A DNA stretch of 64,000 nucleotides from Abyssisolibacter fermentans (GTDB lineage: Bacteria > Bacillota > Clostridia > Tissierellales > MCWD3): the NCBI RefSeq assembly GCF_001559865.1, contig NZ_LOHE01000056.1, positions 1 to 64,000 of the forward strand, read 5' to 3'. Positions 24,914-35,000 of the stretch are shown piece after piece. Both the position numbers and the translations under genes were made by a program. A model generated the notes under the pieces. The model was given only the letters and a program-made list of their open reading frames with translations, was not told the DNA's origin and ran no database searches. The stretch's first letter is position 1. Every line of letters begins with the position of its first letter.

Positions 24914-26290
24914 TTATTGTATTAATTTATTGCCAACTTCATAGATATCTCCAGCACCCATAGTTATAACAATATCATTTTGAGAACCATTAGAAAGTAT
25001 ATAGCTCGAAATATCATTGAAATCTTGAATATATGTTGCATTTATACCATTAGCTTTTAACTTTTCAACTAAATCTTTTGAATGAACAATACCAGTGTCA
25101 TTTTCTCGTGCAGCATAAATGTCAGTTATTATAACAAAATCACAATCATAAAATGCATTAGAAAAGTCATCTAAAAGCTCGTATGTTCTAGAATAAGTAT
25201 GTGGTTGAAAAACACACCATAAATGATTATGATTCAATTTACTAGTAGAACTTAGGGTAGCTTTGATTGCAGTAGGATGATGACCATAATCATCAATAAT
25301 AGTCATATTGTTTACAATACCTTTGTATTGAAACCTTCTCTCAGTTCCATAAAAATTTGAAATTGAAGATATAATATAGTCTAAATCCAATCCATATATA
25401 TGAGCAGAAGCTATTGCCGCTAGAGAATTATAAACATTATGTTTACCAATAACATTTAATTTAACATGTCTTTTTATTTTATTATTAATAGTAAGCATAT
25501 AACTAATAGAATTACCATTTGTTTCAATATCTTTAGCTGAATAATTGCAAGTGTTATCTATACCAAAAGTGACAAAGTCACATTTAAATTTTTCAAACAA
25601 TTTTTTACAATTGTGATCATCACCATTTATAACTAAAGTACCATTGATAGGTATCAAATCTGTAAATTTTTTAAATGTGTCAATAATATGTTCAATTGAA
25701 GTAAAATAGTCCATGTGATCTTTATCTATGTTTAGAATAACTTCAATAGTTGGATAGAATTTTAAAAAATTACCTTTATATTCACATGCTTCAGTGAGTA
25801 AAACGTTATTTGAACCTATTTTAATATTTCCACCAATAGAATCAAGGTTCCCTCCTAATAAAATAGTTGGATCATCATTTGAATCTTGAAGTATAGTTGC
25901 TAACATACCTGTTGTAGTTGTTTTGCCATGTGTTCCAGAAACTGATATAGATTGCTTATAATCTTTCATTAGATTACCTAAAAAAGTTGCCCTATCAACA
26001 GTTTCTATTTTTCTTTTTTTAGCTTCAATTAATTCAGGATTGTCATCTTTGATAGCAGAAGTATATATAACTAGGTCTGCTTTTTCTATATTTTTTCTAT
26101 CATGACTTATATATATCCTAGCACCTTTTTTTTCAAGCTTTTTAATAATAAGTGAACTTTTCATATCGGAACCAGATACAATGTAACCATTATTTAAGCA
26201 TATTTCAGCTAGTCCACTCATGCTTATTCCACCAATACCAATAAAATGGATATGTTTTAATTTTGTATTGGGCTTTGTAAAAGTCAACAT
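24914..26290 (-). CDS. murC: UDP-N-acetylmuramate--L-alanine ligase
   Basis: ATP-dependent addition of L-alanine to UDP-MurNAc, the first peptide step of peptidoglycan synthesis, in the cytoplasm. The N-terminal Rossmann domain shows HFIGIGGISMSGLAEI (about 15-30) and SGSDMK. The ATP loop is SGTHGKTTTTGM (118-129). LLTEACEYKGNFLKFYPTIE, NIDKDHMDYF and YGHHPTAIKAT are Mur ligase landmarks. Length (458) is typical. It stands alone on the minus strand, opposite to purR, with a TAGGAGGTATC-type ribosome site. Confidence 0.95.
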   Translation of the reverse strand: MLTFTKPNTKLKHIHFIGIGGISMSGLAEICLNNGYIVSGSDMKSSLIIKKLEKKGARIYISHDRKNIEKADLVIYTSAIKDDNPELIEAKKRKIETVDRATFLGNLMKDYKQSISVSGTHGKTTTTGMLATILQDSNDDPTILLGGNLDSIGGNIKIGSNNVLLTEACEYKGNFLKFYPTIEVILNIDKDHMDYFTSIEHIIDTFKKFTDLIPINGTLVINGDDHNCKKLFEKFKCDFVTFGIDNTCNYSAKDIETNGNSISYMLTINNKIKRHVKLNVIGKHNVYNSLAAIASAHIYGLDLDYIISSISNFYGTERRFQYKGIVNNMTIIDDYGHHPTAIKATLSSTSKLNHNHLWCVFQPHTYSRTYELLDDFSNAFYDCDFVIITDIYAARENDTGIVHSKDLVEKLKANGINATYIQDFNDISSYILSNGSQNDIVITMGAGDIYEVGNKLIQ

Positions 26291-26531
26291 AATATGATAC
26301 CTCCTAAAAATATAAGTATTTATATTATTACCATTATTTACATTGTTATTTCATTGTATTAATAAATTTTAATTATAGTTACAATTATAACATATCAATA
26401 ATATTGTTGGATTGAAATTATATATTTTATGATTTATTAGATTAAATATTAATTGTTATAACATATATCATAGTATTTATAATGCCTACGTTTATAATTA
26501 TCCTGTTCTTAGAAAAAAAGTGTTGATTGTA

Positions 26532-26580
26532 TTGATAAATACGAATAAAATCGTATATAATAAAGATAATATTCGTACTA
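26532..26580 (+). promoter_or_regulatory. purR promoter with inverted ACGAAT motifs
   Basis: TTGATA (26532-26537) and TATAAT (26556-26561) lie 18 bp apart. ACGAAT (26541-26546) in the spacer and ATTCGT (26571-26576) downstream form an inverted pair. ACGA-ATAAAA-TCGT is a further palindrome inside the spacer. PurR boxes contain a CGAA core and occur as divergent pairs, so autoregulation by PurR is plausible. The rest of the 26291-26531 gap is AT-rich without a visible gene. Confidence 0.55.
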
Positions 26581-26594
26581 TGTGGAGGTAAAAC

Positions 26595-27419
26595 GTGGAT
26601 AAGTTAAAAAGAAATGAGAGAATAGGAGCTTTAATGAATATCCTGACGGATAACCCAAATACAATATTTACATATAATTATTTCAATGAGAAATTTGATG
26701 CAGCAAAATCTACAATAAGTGAGGATATTGTTATAGTAAAAAAACTTGTGACAAAGTTAAAATTAGGGGATATAGAAACTTTATCTGGAGTATCAGGAGG
26801 AGTTAGATATCTACCTATACTAGACAATGAGCAAATAATGGATTTCACAAATAAAATGTGTAAAAATCTTTCGCAAGGTAATAGAGTAATTGCTGGTGGA
26901 TTCATTTATATGATAGATTTATTGTATTCTCCGGATTTAGTATATAATATAGGTAAAATATTCTATTCTATTTTTAGTAAAAAAGAGATAGATTATATTA
27001 TAACAGTGGAGACTAAAGGAATACCAATTGCTTTAATGACAGCAAAAGTTTTTAATAAACCTTTAATTATAATTAGAAAAGATGCAAAAATAACCGAAGG
27101 TCCAACGGTTAGTATAAATTATGTTTCTGGTTCTACTAGAAAAATACAAACTATGTCATTAGCTAGAAAAGCAATGAAAGAAGGTTCGAAGATTTTAGTT
27201 ATAGATGATTTTATGAGAGCTGGGGGAACAGTTAAAGGAATTTATGATATGATGAAAGAATTTAATGCTGAAGTTGTTGGTACTGGAATATTAATATCTA
27301 CAGAACATCCAGAAGAGAAAGTTGTAGATGACTATGTATCATTATTAACACTTAAGAACATAGATGAAATAGCTAAAAATGTTGAGATAACTGCAAATAA
27401 TAATATATTTATTGACTAG
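26595..27419 (+). CDS. purR: Pur operon repressor PurR
   Basis: Repressor of purine genes whose DNA binding is relieved by PRPP. An N-terminal winged helix (about 1-70: KRNERIGALMNILTDNPN, TFTYNYF-like, AAKSTISEDIVIVKK) is fused to a phosphoribosyltransferase-like domain. The PRPP loop is ILVIDDFMRAGGTVKG (about 200-215). Length (274) and order, ahead of spoVG-glmU-prs, are as in Bacillus. GTG start with ATGTGGAGG upstream. Confidence 0.93.
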   Translation: MDKLKRNERIGALMNILTDNPNTIFTYNYFNEKFDAAKSTISEDIVIVKKLVTKLKLGDIETLSGVSGGVRYLPILDNEQIMDFTNKMCKNLSQGNRVIAGGFIYMIDLLYSPDLVYNIGKIFYSIFSKKEIDYIITVETKGIPIALMTAKVFNKPLIIIRKDAKITEGPTVSINYVSGSTRKIQTMSLARKAMKEGSKILVIDDFMRAGGTVKGIYDMMKEFNAEVVGTGILISTEHPEEKVVDDYVSLLTLKNIDEIAKNVEITANNNIFID

Positions 27420-27454
27420 GTTAATATAAAAAAACAGTAATAATTAAAAAAAAA

Positions 27455-27483
27455 GGAGGAATTTCCAAATATATATAGAATTA
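27455..27483 (+). promoter_or_regulatory. Sigma-H promoter of spoVG
   Basis: GGAGGAATT (27455-27463), an 11-bp spacer and ATAGAATTA (27475-27483) agree with the sigma-H consensus RnAGGAwWW / RnnGAATww. spoVG is the archetypal sigma-H gene in Bacillus, so function and position agree. The AAGGAGG in the -35 is not followed by a start codon, so it is not a ribosome site. Confidence 0.8.
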
Positions 27484-27525
27484 TACTGTTAATACAACTG
27501 AGTTATGCAGGAAGGTGGTGAGATC

Positions 27526-27798
27526 ATGAACGTTACTGATGTTAGAGTAAGAAAAATAAACAACGATGGTAAAATGAAAGCTATTGTTTCTGTAACATTT
27601 GACAACGAGTTTGTGGTACACGACATAAAAATTATTGAAGGACAGAATGGATTGTTTATAGCTATGCCGAGTAGAAAAATGGTAGATGGGGAATTTAGAG
27701 ATATAGCCCATCCAATCAACTCAGAAACAAGAAGTAAGATACAAGAAGCAGTATTTACAGAATATCAAAAAGAGGTTGAGGTTGAGTGTGTTGAATAA
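27526..27798 (+). CDS. spoVG: Septation / RNA-binding regulator SpoVG
   Basis: Small regulator that affects asymmetric septation and sporulation and binds nucleic acid in several Firmicutes. The 90-residue protein starts [11 protein letters not shown], the universal SpoVG beginning. [20 protein letters not shown] is the family signature and covers residues about 45-64. ATG 27526 is chosen because AAGGTGGTGA precedes it; an upstream in-frame ATG at 27505 would add seven non-conserved residues. It has its own terminator. Confidence 0.95.
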   Translation: MNVTDVRVRKINNDGKMKAIVSVTFDNEFVVHDIKIIEGQNGLFIAMPSRKMVDGEFRDIAHPINSETRSKIQEAVFTEYQKEVEVECVE

Positions 27799-27826
27799 AA
27801 GAGTCTTAGACTCTTTTATTTTTTTG
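27797..27826 (+). terminator. Terminator of spoVG
   Basis: AAAAGAGTC and GACTCTTTT form a 9-bp stem around TTA, followed by ATTTTTTT. The stem overlaps the stop codon. Confidence 0.92.
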
Positions 27827-27906
27827 AAGAAAACTTTTCAAAAGATTTGTTATTATATTATTGATTTGTTATAATACAAGGGATATAAGATATTTATATA
27901 TATTAA

Positions 27907-28016
27907 AACTGGATTATTCATACAAAATTATTATCAGTGAACCCAAATCTTGATTTGGTGTAAATTGCTGAATTCAAGATTCATGTATTAAAATATTCGA
28001 TGAATAATCAGGTTAA
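27907..28016 (+). repeat. Family-A inverted-repeat element, copy
   Basis: The left end AACTGGATTATTCATAC mirrors the right end GATGAATAATCAGGTT. The core reads CAGTGAACCCAAATC, TTGATTTGGTGTAAATTGCT. It occupies most of the spoVG-glmU gap. Confidence 0.72.
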
Positions 28017-28106
28017 AATTTTGTAAAATTTAGCTAAGAAAATTAATATGATGAAAATTATAGAAAATATATGTATTGAGATAAAAAATCAAGAGAGGTG
28101 AAGAAT

Positions 28107-29492
28107 ATGATTATGTCCATTATATTAGCTGCTGGAGAAGGAACAAGAATGAAATCTAAAACTCCAAAGGTTGTACATAGAATTTGCGGTAAACCTTTGA
28201 TTAGTTACATTATTGAAGCTTCCCAAAATACTGGTAGTGATAAAAATATTATAATAGTAGGAAAAAATAAAGGAAAGATTATTGAAATAATTGAGGATAA
28301 CAGTTATAAGAGTGTAAAACTTATAGAGCAACCTATAGGAGAAGAAGTTCCTTATGGAACAGGGTATGCGGTTATGCAGGCTCAAAATGAAATTAATGAT
28401 GAAGATACTGTTATGATATTGAATGGAGATACACCTTTAATTAAAGATAACACATTAAAACAATTCCTTAGTTACCATAAACAAGAAAAAAATGATGTTA
28501 CAATTTTAACAGCTGAAATTGATAATCCTACCGGTTATGGAAGAATTATTAGATGTGATGATAAACATACAGTAGCAGCTATTGTTGAAGAAAAAGATGC
28601 AAATGTTGATCAAAAGAAAATTAAAGAAATTAATTCGGGCATTTATTGTTTTAAAGGTAATTATTTAAAAAAGGCATTAAATAACCTATCTAATGATAAT
28701 GCACAAAATGAATATTACTTAACTGATGCAATAAAGATATTTAAAAAAATTGGTTGTAAAATTGGTGCATATAATATAAATGATAATACTGAAATAATGG
28801 GAGTTAATACAAGAGTACAGTTAGCAGAAGTTGAATCAGTAATGAGGAAAAGAATTAATGAAGAAATAATGCTCAGTGGAGTTACGATTGTTGATCCAAT
28901 GAGTACTTATATAGATAATGATGTTAGAATAGGCAGAGATACTATAGTATATCCGGGTGTGTCAATTCAAGGTAATACTGTTATAGGAGAAGAATGTATA
29001 ATTGGAAATAATTGCAGAATAGTAGATAGTAAAATAGGTGATAATGTTAAAGTGCAGATATCTACTATAGTAGAAAGTGAAATAAATGATAATACAACCA
29101 TTGGACCATATGCATATTTAAGACCAAAGAGTAAGGTTGGTAGTAATGTCAAAATTGGTGATTTTGTTGAAATAAAGAATGCAAGCATTGGAGATTTTTC
29201 AAAAGCTAGTCATTTAGCATATATAGGTGATGCGGAAGTCGGTGAGAGGGTAAATATTGGCTGTGGTGTAGTATTTGTTAATTATGATGGAAAGAATAAA
29301 TATAAGTCAATAGTTAAAGATGATGCTTTTGTTGGTAGTAACTGTAATCTTGTTGCTCCAGTAATAATTGAAGAAAAAGCCTTTTTAGCTGCTGGTTCAA
29401 CAATTACTGATGATGTAGAAGCTTATGCTCTATCAATAGCAAGAGCTAGACAAGTTAATAAAAGCGGATGGGTAAAAGCTAAAAAGAAGTAA
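28107..29492 (+). CDS. glmU: Bifunctional UDP-N-acetylglucosamine pyrophosphorylase / glucosamine-1-phosphate acetyltransferase
   Basis: Makes UDP-GlcNAc for the cell wall in two steps. The N-terminal uridyltransferase shows LAAGEGTRMKSKTPKVVHRI, YGTGYAVMQA and NGDTPL. The C-terminal left-handed beta-helix with hexapeptide repeats acetylates GlcN-1-P (IGPYAYLRPKSKVG, KASHLAYIGDAEVGE, NIGCGVVFVNYDG). ATG 28107 (MIMSIILAAG) is chosen: AGAGAGGTGA lies 6-8 bp upstream, while the in-frame GTG at 28098 overlaps it. Length about 462 is normal. Confidence 0.96.
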   Translation: MIMSIILAAGEGTRMKSKTPKVVHRICGKPLISYIIEASQNTGSDKNIIIVGKNKGKIIEIIEDNSYKSVKLIEQPIGEEVPYGTGYAVMQAQNEINDEDTVMILNGDTPLIKDNTLKQFLSYHKQEKNDVTILTAEIDNPTGYGRIIRCDDKHTVAAIVEEKDANVDQKKIKEINSGIYCFKGNYLKKALNNLSNDNAQNEYYLTDAIKIFKKIGCKIGAYNINDNTEIMGVNTRVQLAEVESVMRKRINEEIMLSGVTIVDPMSTYIDNDVRIGRDTIVYPGVSIQGNTVIGEECIIGNNCRIVDSKIGDNVKVQISTIVESEINDNTTIGPYAYLRPKSKVGSNVKIGDFVEIKNASIGDFSKASHLAYIGDAEVGERVNIGCGVVFVNYDGKNKYKSIVKDDAFVGSNCNLVAPVIIEEKAFLAAGSTITDDVEAYALSIARARQVNKSGWVKAKKK

Positions 29493-29603
29493 ATATAAGT
29501 CTTGTAAATTTATTGTAATTTATGATAATATCAAAGTGTATTATATACATTCTATGTATTAGTATAATTTCATTGTATTCACAATTAATAATTAATTTCA
29601 ATA

Positions 29604-29738
29604 TTAACCCTGATTACGCATATGAAGACCAATAATATGCTATAAGTAATTTTATTGATAAAACTTATTCTTCGTATGAATATATTTTAGTCCTTACTCA
29701 TAGCATTGCATTTAATTCTATGAATAATCATGGTTTAA
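29604..29738 (+). repeat. Family-A inverted-repeat element, copy
   Basis: TTAACCCTGATTACGCATAT at the left is the inverse of the right end TATGAATAATCATGGTTTA. Internally AATAATATGCTATAAGTAA matches other long copies. The remaining part of the glmU-prs gap (29493-29603) is AT-rich and featureless. Confidence 0.75.
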
Positions 29739-29759
29739 ATATAGTTTATTTAAAATAGT

Positions 29760-29818
29760 AAAGTCTACTTTCAATCTATCATAGAAGACTTTGTTCTACT
29801 TTTAATTTATGTTATAAT
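29760..29818 (+). promoter_or_regulatory. Hairpin and probable promoter of prs
   Basis: AAAGTCT (29760-29766) pairs with AGACTTT (29786-29792), the same stem as at 24738. TTGTTC (29791-29796) and TATAAT (29813-29818) lie 16 bp apart and could drive prs, with a leader of about 70 nt. Confidence 0.45.
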
Positions 29819-29896
29819 AAAAGATGTGTTTTTTAACAATATAAAACGATATATAGTAGTATGTATTTGTTTTCCAAGAATAAAGGAGGAATTTAA

Positions 29897-30856
29897 ATGT
29901 GTTCTAATAATAAGATGGACATAAAAATCTTCACTGGAAATGCCAATAGAGAGCTTGCTGAAAAAATTTGCAAAGAAATTGGTGTTGAATTAGGAAATAG
30001 CGTTGTTAGTACATTTAGTGATGGTGAGATTTCTGTTGATATCAACGAAACTGTAAGGGGAGGAGATGTATTTGTTATTCAGCCTACATGTCCACCTGTA
30101 AACGAAAATTTGATGGAATTACTTATTATGATAGATGCGTTTAAAAGAGCATCAGCAGGAAGAATCAATGCAGTTGTACCTTATTATGGATATGCTAGAC
30201 AAGATAGAAAAACAAAGGCTAGAGATCCAATTACATCCAAATTAGTTGCAGATTTATTAACATCTGCAGGAGCAGATAGAGTTGTTAGTATGGATTTGCA
30301 TGCTGCTCAGCTGCAAGGATACTTTGATATTCCAGTAGATCATTTAGTAGCAGTACCAATTTTAGCTAAATATTTTAAAGAAAATAATCTTATAGACAAA
30401 GATACTGTAATAGTTTCTCCTGATATTGGTGGAGTAAGAAGAGCTAGAAATTTTGCAAGTATATTAGATTTACCAATAGCTATCATAGAAAAAAGAAGAC
30501 CAAAAGCTAATGTATCAGAAGTTATGAATGTTATTGGTGATATTCAAAATAAAAATGTAATTATAGTCGATGATATCATAGATACAGCTGGTTCAATGAC
30601 AAAAGCTGCTAAAGTATTAAAGGATTTTGGTGCTAAAAAAGTTTATGCATGTTGTACCCATGCAGTATTGTCAGGTCCAGCTATAGAGCGAATTGAAAAT
30701 TCAGTTATAGAAAAATTGGTTGTAACAGATACTATACCTTTACCAGAAGATAAACACATAGATAACATAGAGGTAATGTCAATTTCACCACTATTTGCTG
30801 AAGCTATAAAGAGAATAAATAATAATGATTCAGTAAGTAAATTATTTGACAAATAG
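29897..30856 (+). CDS. prs: Ribose-phosphate pyrophosphokinase
   Basis: Makes PRPP from ribose-5-phosphate and ATP for nucleotide, His and Trp synthesis. Landmarks are [76 protein letters not shown] and the PRPP loop [19 protein letters not shown]. Length (319) is usual. AAAGGAGG precedes the ATG. PRPP is the ligand of PurR, encoded 2.5 kb upstream. Confidence 0.97.
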   Translation: MCSNNKMDIKIFTGNANRELAEKICKEIGVELGNSVVSTFSDGEISVDINETVRGGDVFVIQPTCPPVNENLMELLIMIDAFKRASAGRINAVVPYYGYARQDRKTKARDPITSKLVADLLTSAGADRVVSMDLHAAQLQGYFDIPVDHLVAVPILAKYFKENNLIDKDTVIVSPDIGGVRRARNFASILDLPIAIIEKRRPKANVSEVMNVIGDIQNKNVIIVDDIIDTAGSMTKAAKVLKDFGAKKVYACCTHAVLSGPAIERIENSVIEKLVVTDTIPLPEDKHIDNIEVMSISPLFAEAIKRINNNDSVSKLFDK

Positions 30857-30889
30857 AAAATTTGTTTAGTTAAAGTGAAAAATCAAGAA

Positions 30890-30917
30890 TTCAGGTGGAG
30901 GTTCTACTCCACCTGAA
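30890..30917. other. Perfect 11-bp hairpin after prs
   Basis: TTCAGGTGGAG (30890-30900) and CTCCACCTGAA (30907-30917) form a perfect stem with a GTTCTA loop. A run of A, not T, follows on the plus strand, so it is not a textbook terminator for prs, although a stable stem could still end or protect the transcript. Confidence 0.7.
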
Positions 30918-31050
30918 AAAAAGTAGCCTTTTGCACTTATAAAATATGAAGACTTAAAATTATTAAAGAAGATACGAAGAACAGCTGTATACATAGCTAA
31001 ATTTGTTCTAGTGAATAAAAGTAGAAATTAGTAGTAAGGAGTTGAGTAGT

Positions 31051-31617
31051 TTGTATGCAGTTATAGGCTTAGGTAATCCTGGCAACAAATATTCAAATAC
31101 TAAACATAATGTTGGATTTAACACAATAGATTGTCTTGCTGAAAAAAACAATGTGAAACTATCTAAGATAAAATTTAAATCAGTATATGGTGAGACAATG
31201 ATTGATGGTAACAAAGTAATATTAGTGAAGCCTCAAACATATATGAATAATAGTGGGATATCTGTGATGGAAATACTTAAATATACCAATGTACCAATAG
31301 ATAATATAATAGTAATTTATGATGATATAGATATCGAATTAGGTAGCTTAAGAATTAGAAAAAAAGGTAGTGCAGGTAGTCATAATGGTATGAAATCAAT
31401 AATATATCATTTAAAAAGTGAAGATTTTCCTCGTATTCGTCTAGGGATAGGTAAACCTAATCAGGGACAAGATTTAGCTAATTATGTTATTAATAATTTT
31501 GGTAAAGAAGATAGAGAATTGATAGATACTACCATTGAAAGAGCTAGTGAAGCTGTCTTAGAGATAATAAAAAATGGTGTTGATCAAGCTATGAATATTT
31601 TTAACAAAAGGAAATAG
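31051..31617 (+). CDS. pth: Peptidyl-tRNA hydrolase
   Basis: Releases tRNA from prematurely terminated peptides. MYAVIGLGNPGNKYSNTKHNVG carries the catalytic His of the KHNVGF motif. VKPQTYMNNSG, VIYDDIDIELG and GSAGSHNGMKSI are typical. The TTG at 31051 is chosen: AAGGAG lies 9 bp upstream and the protein then begins like other Pth. The in-frame TTG at 31042 touches the ribosome site. About 188 residues, normal. Confidence 0.95.
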   Translation: MYAVIGLGNPGNKYSNTKHNVGFNTIDCLAEKNNVKLSKIKFKSVYGETMIDGNKVILVKPQTYMNNSGISVMEILKYTNVPIDNIIVIYDDIDIELGSLRIRKKGSAGSHNGMKSIIYHLKSEDFPRIRLGIGKPNQGQDLANYVINNFGKEDRELIDTTIERASEAVLEIIKNGVDQAMNIFNKRK

Positions 31618-31803
31618 TATTAAGTTTAAAATTATTAGTAAAAAATTGAACATCATACTGCATTCTTGTAGTTTCTAATAAATGATTAACGTATAAAACA
31701 GAGATTTTAATATCTATTATGTAGTATATTATCTATAATCAGTTTAAAAATTAAATACATTGGTAAAAAATATTTGTTAGTTTCAAAATTGCATATACAA
31801 AAG

Positions 31804-31826
31804 AGCCCAGACTATATCTGGGCTTA
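31804..31826 (+). terminator. Hairpin after pth
   Basis: AGCCCAGA and TCTGGGCT form a perfect stem around CTATA. No long T-run follows. It is the only strong structure in 31618-31840. Confidence 0.55.
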
Positions 31827-31852
31827 GCTTGTTAATGAAATTTTATATAAAT

Positions 31853-31968
31853 GACTGTTAAGAAATGCAAAATTCAAGGTGTGCTTCAGATGAGTAAGTG
31901 GAGCGTATAAAAACATGTAAGCATTCTCAAATGAAGTAACAAAAAGGAATTTGGATTTGTTAACAGTC
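31853..31968. repeat. Inverted-repeat element upstream of mfd
   Basis: GACTGTTAA (31853-31861) and TTAACAGTC (31960-31968) are perfect 9-bp inverted ends of a 116-bp block. Inner text such as AAATTCAAGG, GATGAGTAAG and CTCAAATGAAGTAAC vaguely recalls the family-A core, but the ends differ. Confidence 0.45.
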
Positions 31969-32010
31969 TGAATTCTGGACTAATGCTACTTGTAATTAAA
32001 GGAGTCGATA

Positions 32011-35000
32011 TTGGTGTCTAAAAATGTATTTGTTGATCAAATGAAAAATCTTGCATCTTATAATAAAATAGTAAAATCAATCAAAAATGATATGTCTCCA
32101 ATATTAGTGCATGGTTTATCTATGGAAAATATTAGTCATATAGCTTATTGTTTAAATTTTCATTTATCAAAGCAAATATTGATTGTAACACATGATGAAT
32201 TTAGGGCAAAAAAAATTGTTGAGGATTTAAAATTTTTTAATAACAATAGTGCAGAAATCTTCCCAGTAAAGCAGTTGCTTTTATATGATATTGATGCTTT
32301 TAGTCATGAAATTCATAATCAGAGACTTAAAGTAATGAATAGATTGTGTAATAAAGAAAAAATAATTGTAGTAGCTTCAGTGGAAACGTTATTAAATAAA
32401 ATTATAAAGCCCCAAATATTTAAAAAATATAATTTAACAATTAGCTATGGACAAGAGATAGATTTAGAGAATATAATTAATTCTTTTATCGTAAAAGGCT
32501 ACGAAAGAGTTGATATGATAGAGGGAACTGGTCAATTTAGTGTAAGAGGTGGCTTGATTGATTTTTATCCAATAAATAGAGCAAATCCTATAAGAATTGA
32601 GCTATTTGATGATGAAGTTGATTCTATTAGAGTTTTTGATATAAAAAATCAAAGGTCTATAGATAGCTTAGATGAAGTAGATATACCACCTTTTAAAGAA
32701 GTGTTAATAGAAAACAATATAATAAATGATGTCAAAGAAAAGCTGCAAAAAGATTTAGAATTTTCAGTAAATAACTTATCTACTAAAGCATACTCTAGTT
32801 TTGTAGAAAAATTAGAGGATAAGTTTAGACATTATATTGATATAATGGATGATGGTGGATGCATACAAAATATTAATATGGTGACTCCTTATATTGACAA
32901 TAAATTAACAAGCATTACAAGCTACTTTGATAAAGACAGTTTAATGATATTAGATGAACCACAAAGAATAAATGAAGAATATGAAAATATAAAAAATGAT
33001 TTTATTAGTAAATATACAGATTTATTTGAAAGAGGAGAATTACTAAGTAAACATAAAGATATTTATTATGAATATGATGATATAATGGATCAAATAAAAT
33101 CAAGAGAATGTATTTGTATATCGGCCTTATTAAAAAGCATAAATGGATTTGAGCCAAGAGAAATAATAAGTATGGTATCTAAAGAAATACAACCATTTCA
33201 TAATAAACTTAATTTATTAGCTGAAGAACTTAAAAGATTAAAATATAATGGATATAAAATTATTATATTATCAGGAACAGAAGATAGAGGTAAAAGGCTT
33301 GAAAAAAATCTTTTGAATTTGGATATAGATTGTTTATATATAGAAAATAGAGATAGAGTTATTTATTCTAGCCAAATATTTATTACTCAAGGAACAATTA
33401 ATAAAGGCTTTGAATATCCAGCTTTAAAATTAATGTTTATTAGTGACAAAGAAATATTTGGAGCCAATAAAAGGAAAAGACGTGTCAAATCAAAAGATGG
33501 TGCTAGAAAGATTTCATCATTTACGGATTTAAAAATTGGAGATTATGTTGTTCATGAAAGCCACGGTATAGGTAAATATACAGGTATTGAGCAGTTAAAT
33601 GTTCAGGGAATTAAGAAAGATTATTTATGTATAAAATATTTGGGAAAAGATAAATTATTTGTTCCTGTTGAACAAATGGATTTAATACAAAAATATATCG
33701 GAGCAGATTCTGTAAAACCTAAAGTGAATAAATTAGGTAGTGGAGATTGGGTAAAAACAAAAAATAGAGTTAAAAAATCTATAGAAGATATGGCAATGGA
33801 TCTTTTAGAATTGTATGCTAAAAGACATTTACAAGAAGGTTATAGCTTTTCAGAAGATACACCATGGCAAAAACAATTTGAAGATTTATTTCCATATGAG
33901 GAAACACCGGATCAGTTAAAGTGTATAAAAGAAATTAAGGATAACATGGAGAAAAAAGAATCTATGGACAGGTTGTTGTGTGGAGATGTTGGTTATGGTA
34001 AAACAGAAGTTGCATTAAGAGCAGCTTTTAAGGCAGTGATGGATAGTAAACAAATAGCTTTCCTAGTTCCCACGACAATATTGGCACAACAGCATTATAA
34101 TACAATAAAAGAAAGATTTAAAGATTTTCCAGTAAAAATCGAAATGTTAAGTAGGTTTAGAACTCCATTGCAGCAGAAAAAAATTATTTCAGATGTTAAA
34201 ATTGGAAATATAGATATAATTGTTGGGACACATAGATTATTATCAAATGATGTGAAATTTTATGATATAGGATTATTAATTATAGATGAAGAACAGCGGT
34301 TTGGTGTAAAACATAAGGAGAAAATAAAGAAAATAAAAGAAAATGTTGACGTATTAACATTAACAGCTACTCCGATACCTAGGACACTTCATATGTCATT
34401 AATTGGCGTTCGTGACATGAGTTTGATTGAAGAACCACCAGAGGAACGCTATCCTATACAAACGTATGTAATGGAATATAATGACCAGTTGGTTATAGAT
34501 GCTATAAAGAAAGAAATGAATAGAAAAGGGCAAGTTTATTTTGTGTTTAATAGAGTTAAGGGTATTAAAAAAATGGCAGCACATATAAAAGATTTAGTGC
34601 CAGAAGCGAGAATTGCAGTTGCTCATGGGCAAATGAGTGAGCGAGAATTAGAACACATTATGATTGATTATTTAGAAGGACAATATGATATTCTCGTATG
34701 TACAACTATAATAGAAACTGGATTAGATATACCTAATGTGAATACTATGATTATATATGATTCCGACAAAATGGGTTTATCGCAGCTATATCAATTAAGA
34801 GGAAGGGTAGGCCGATCAAATAAAGTTGCTTTTTCATATTTTACATACGAAAAAGACAAGGTGTTATCAGAGGTTGCTGAAAAAAGGTTAAAAGCAATTA
34901 AAGAATTTACCGAATTTGGTTCAGGTTTCAAAATTGCTATGAGAGATTTAGAAATAAGAGGAGCTGGTAATATACTAGGTTCAGAACAACATGGACATAT

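Noticed and set aside
30890-30917. Rho-independent terminator of prs
   Set aside because: The stem is perfect, but A-residues instead of T follow on the coding strand, so it is listed only as a hairpin.
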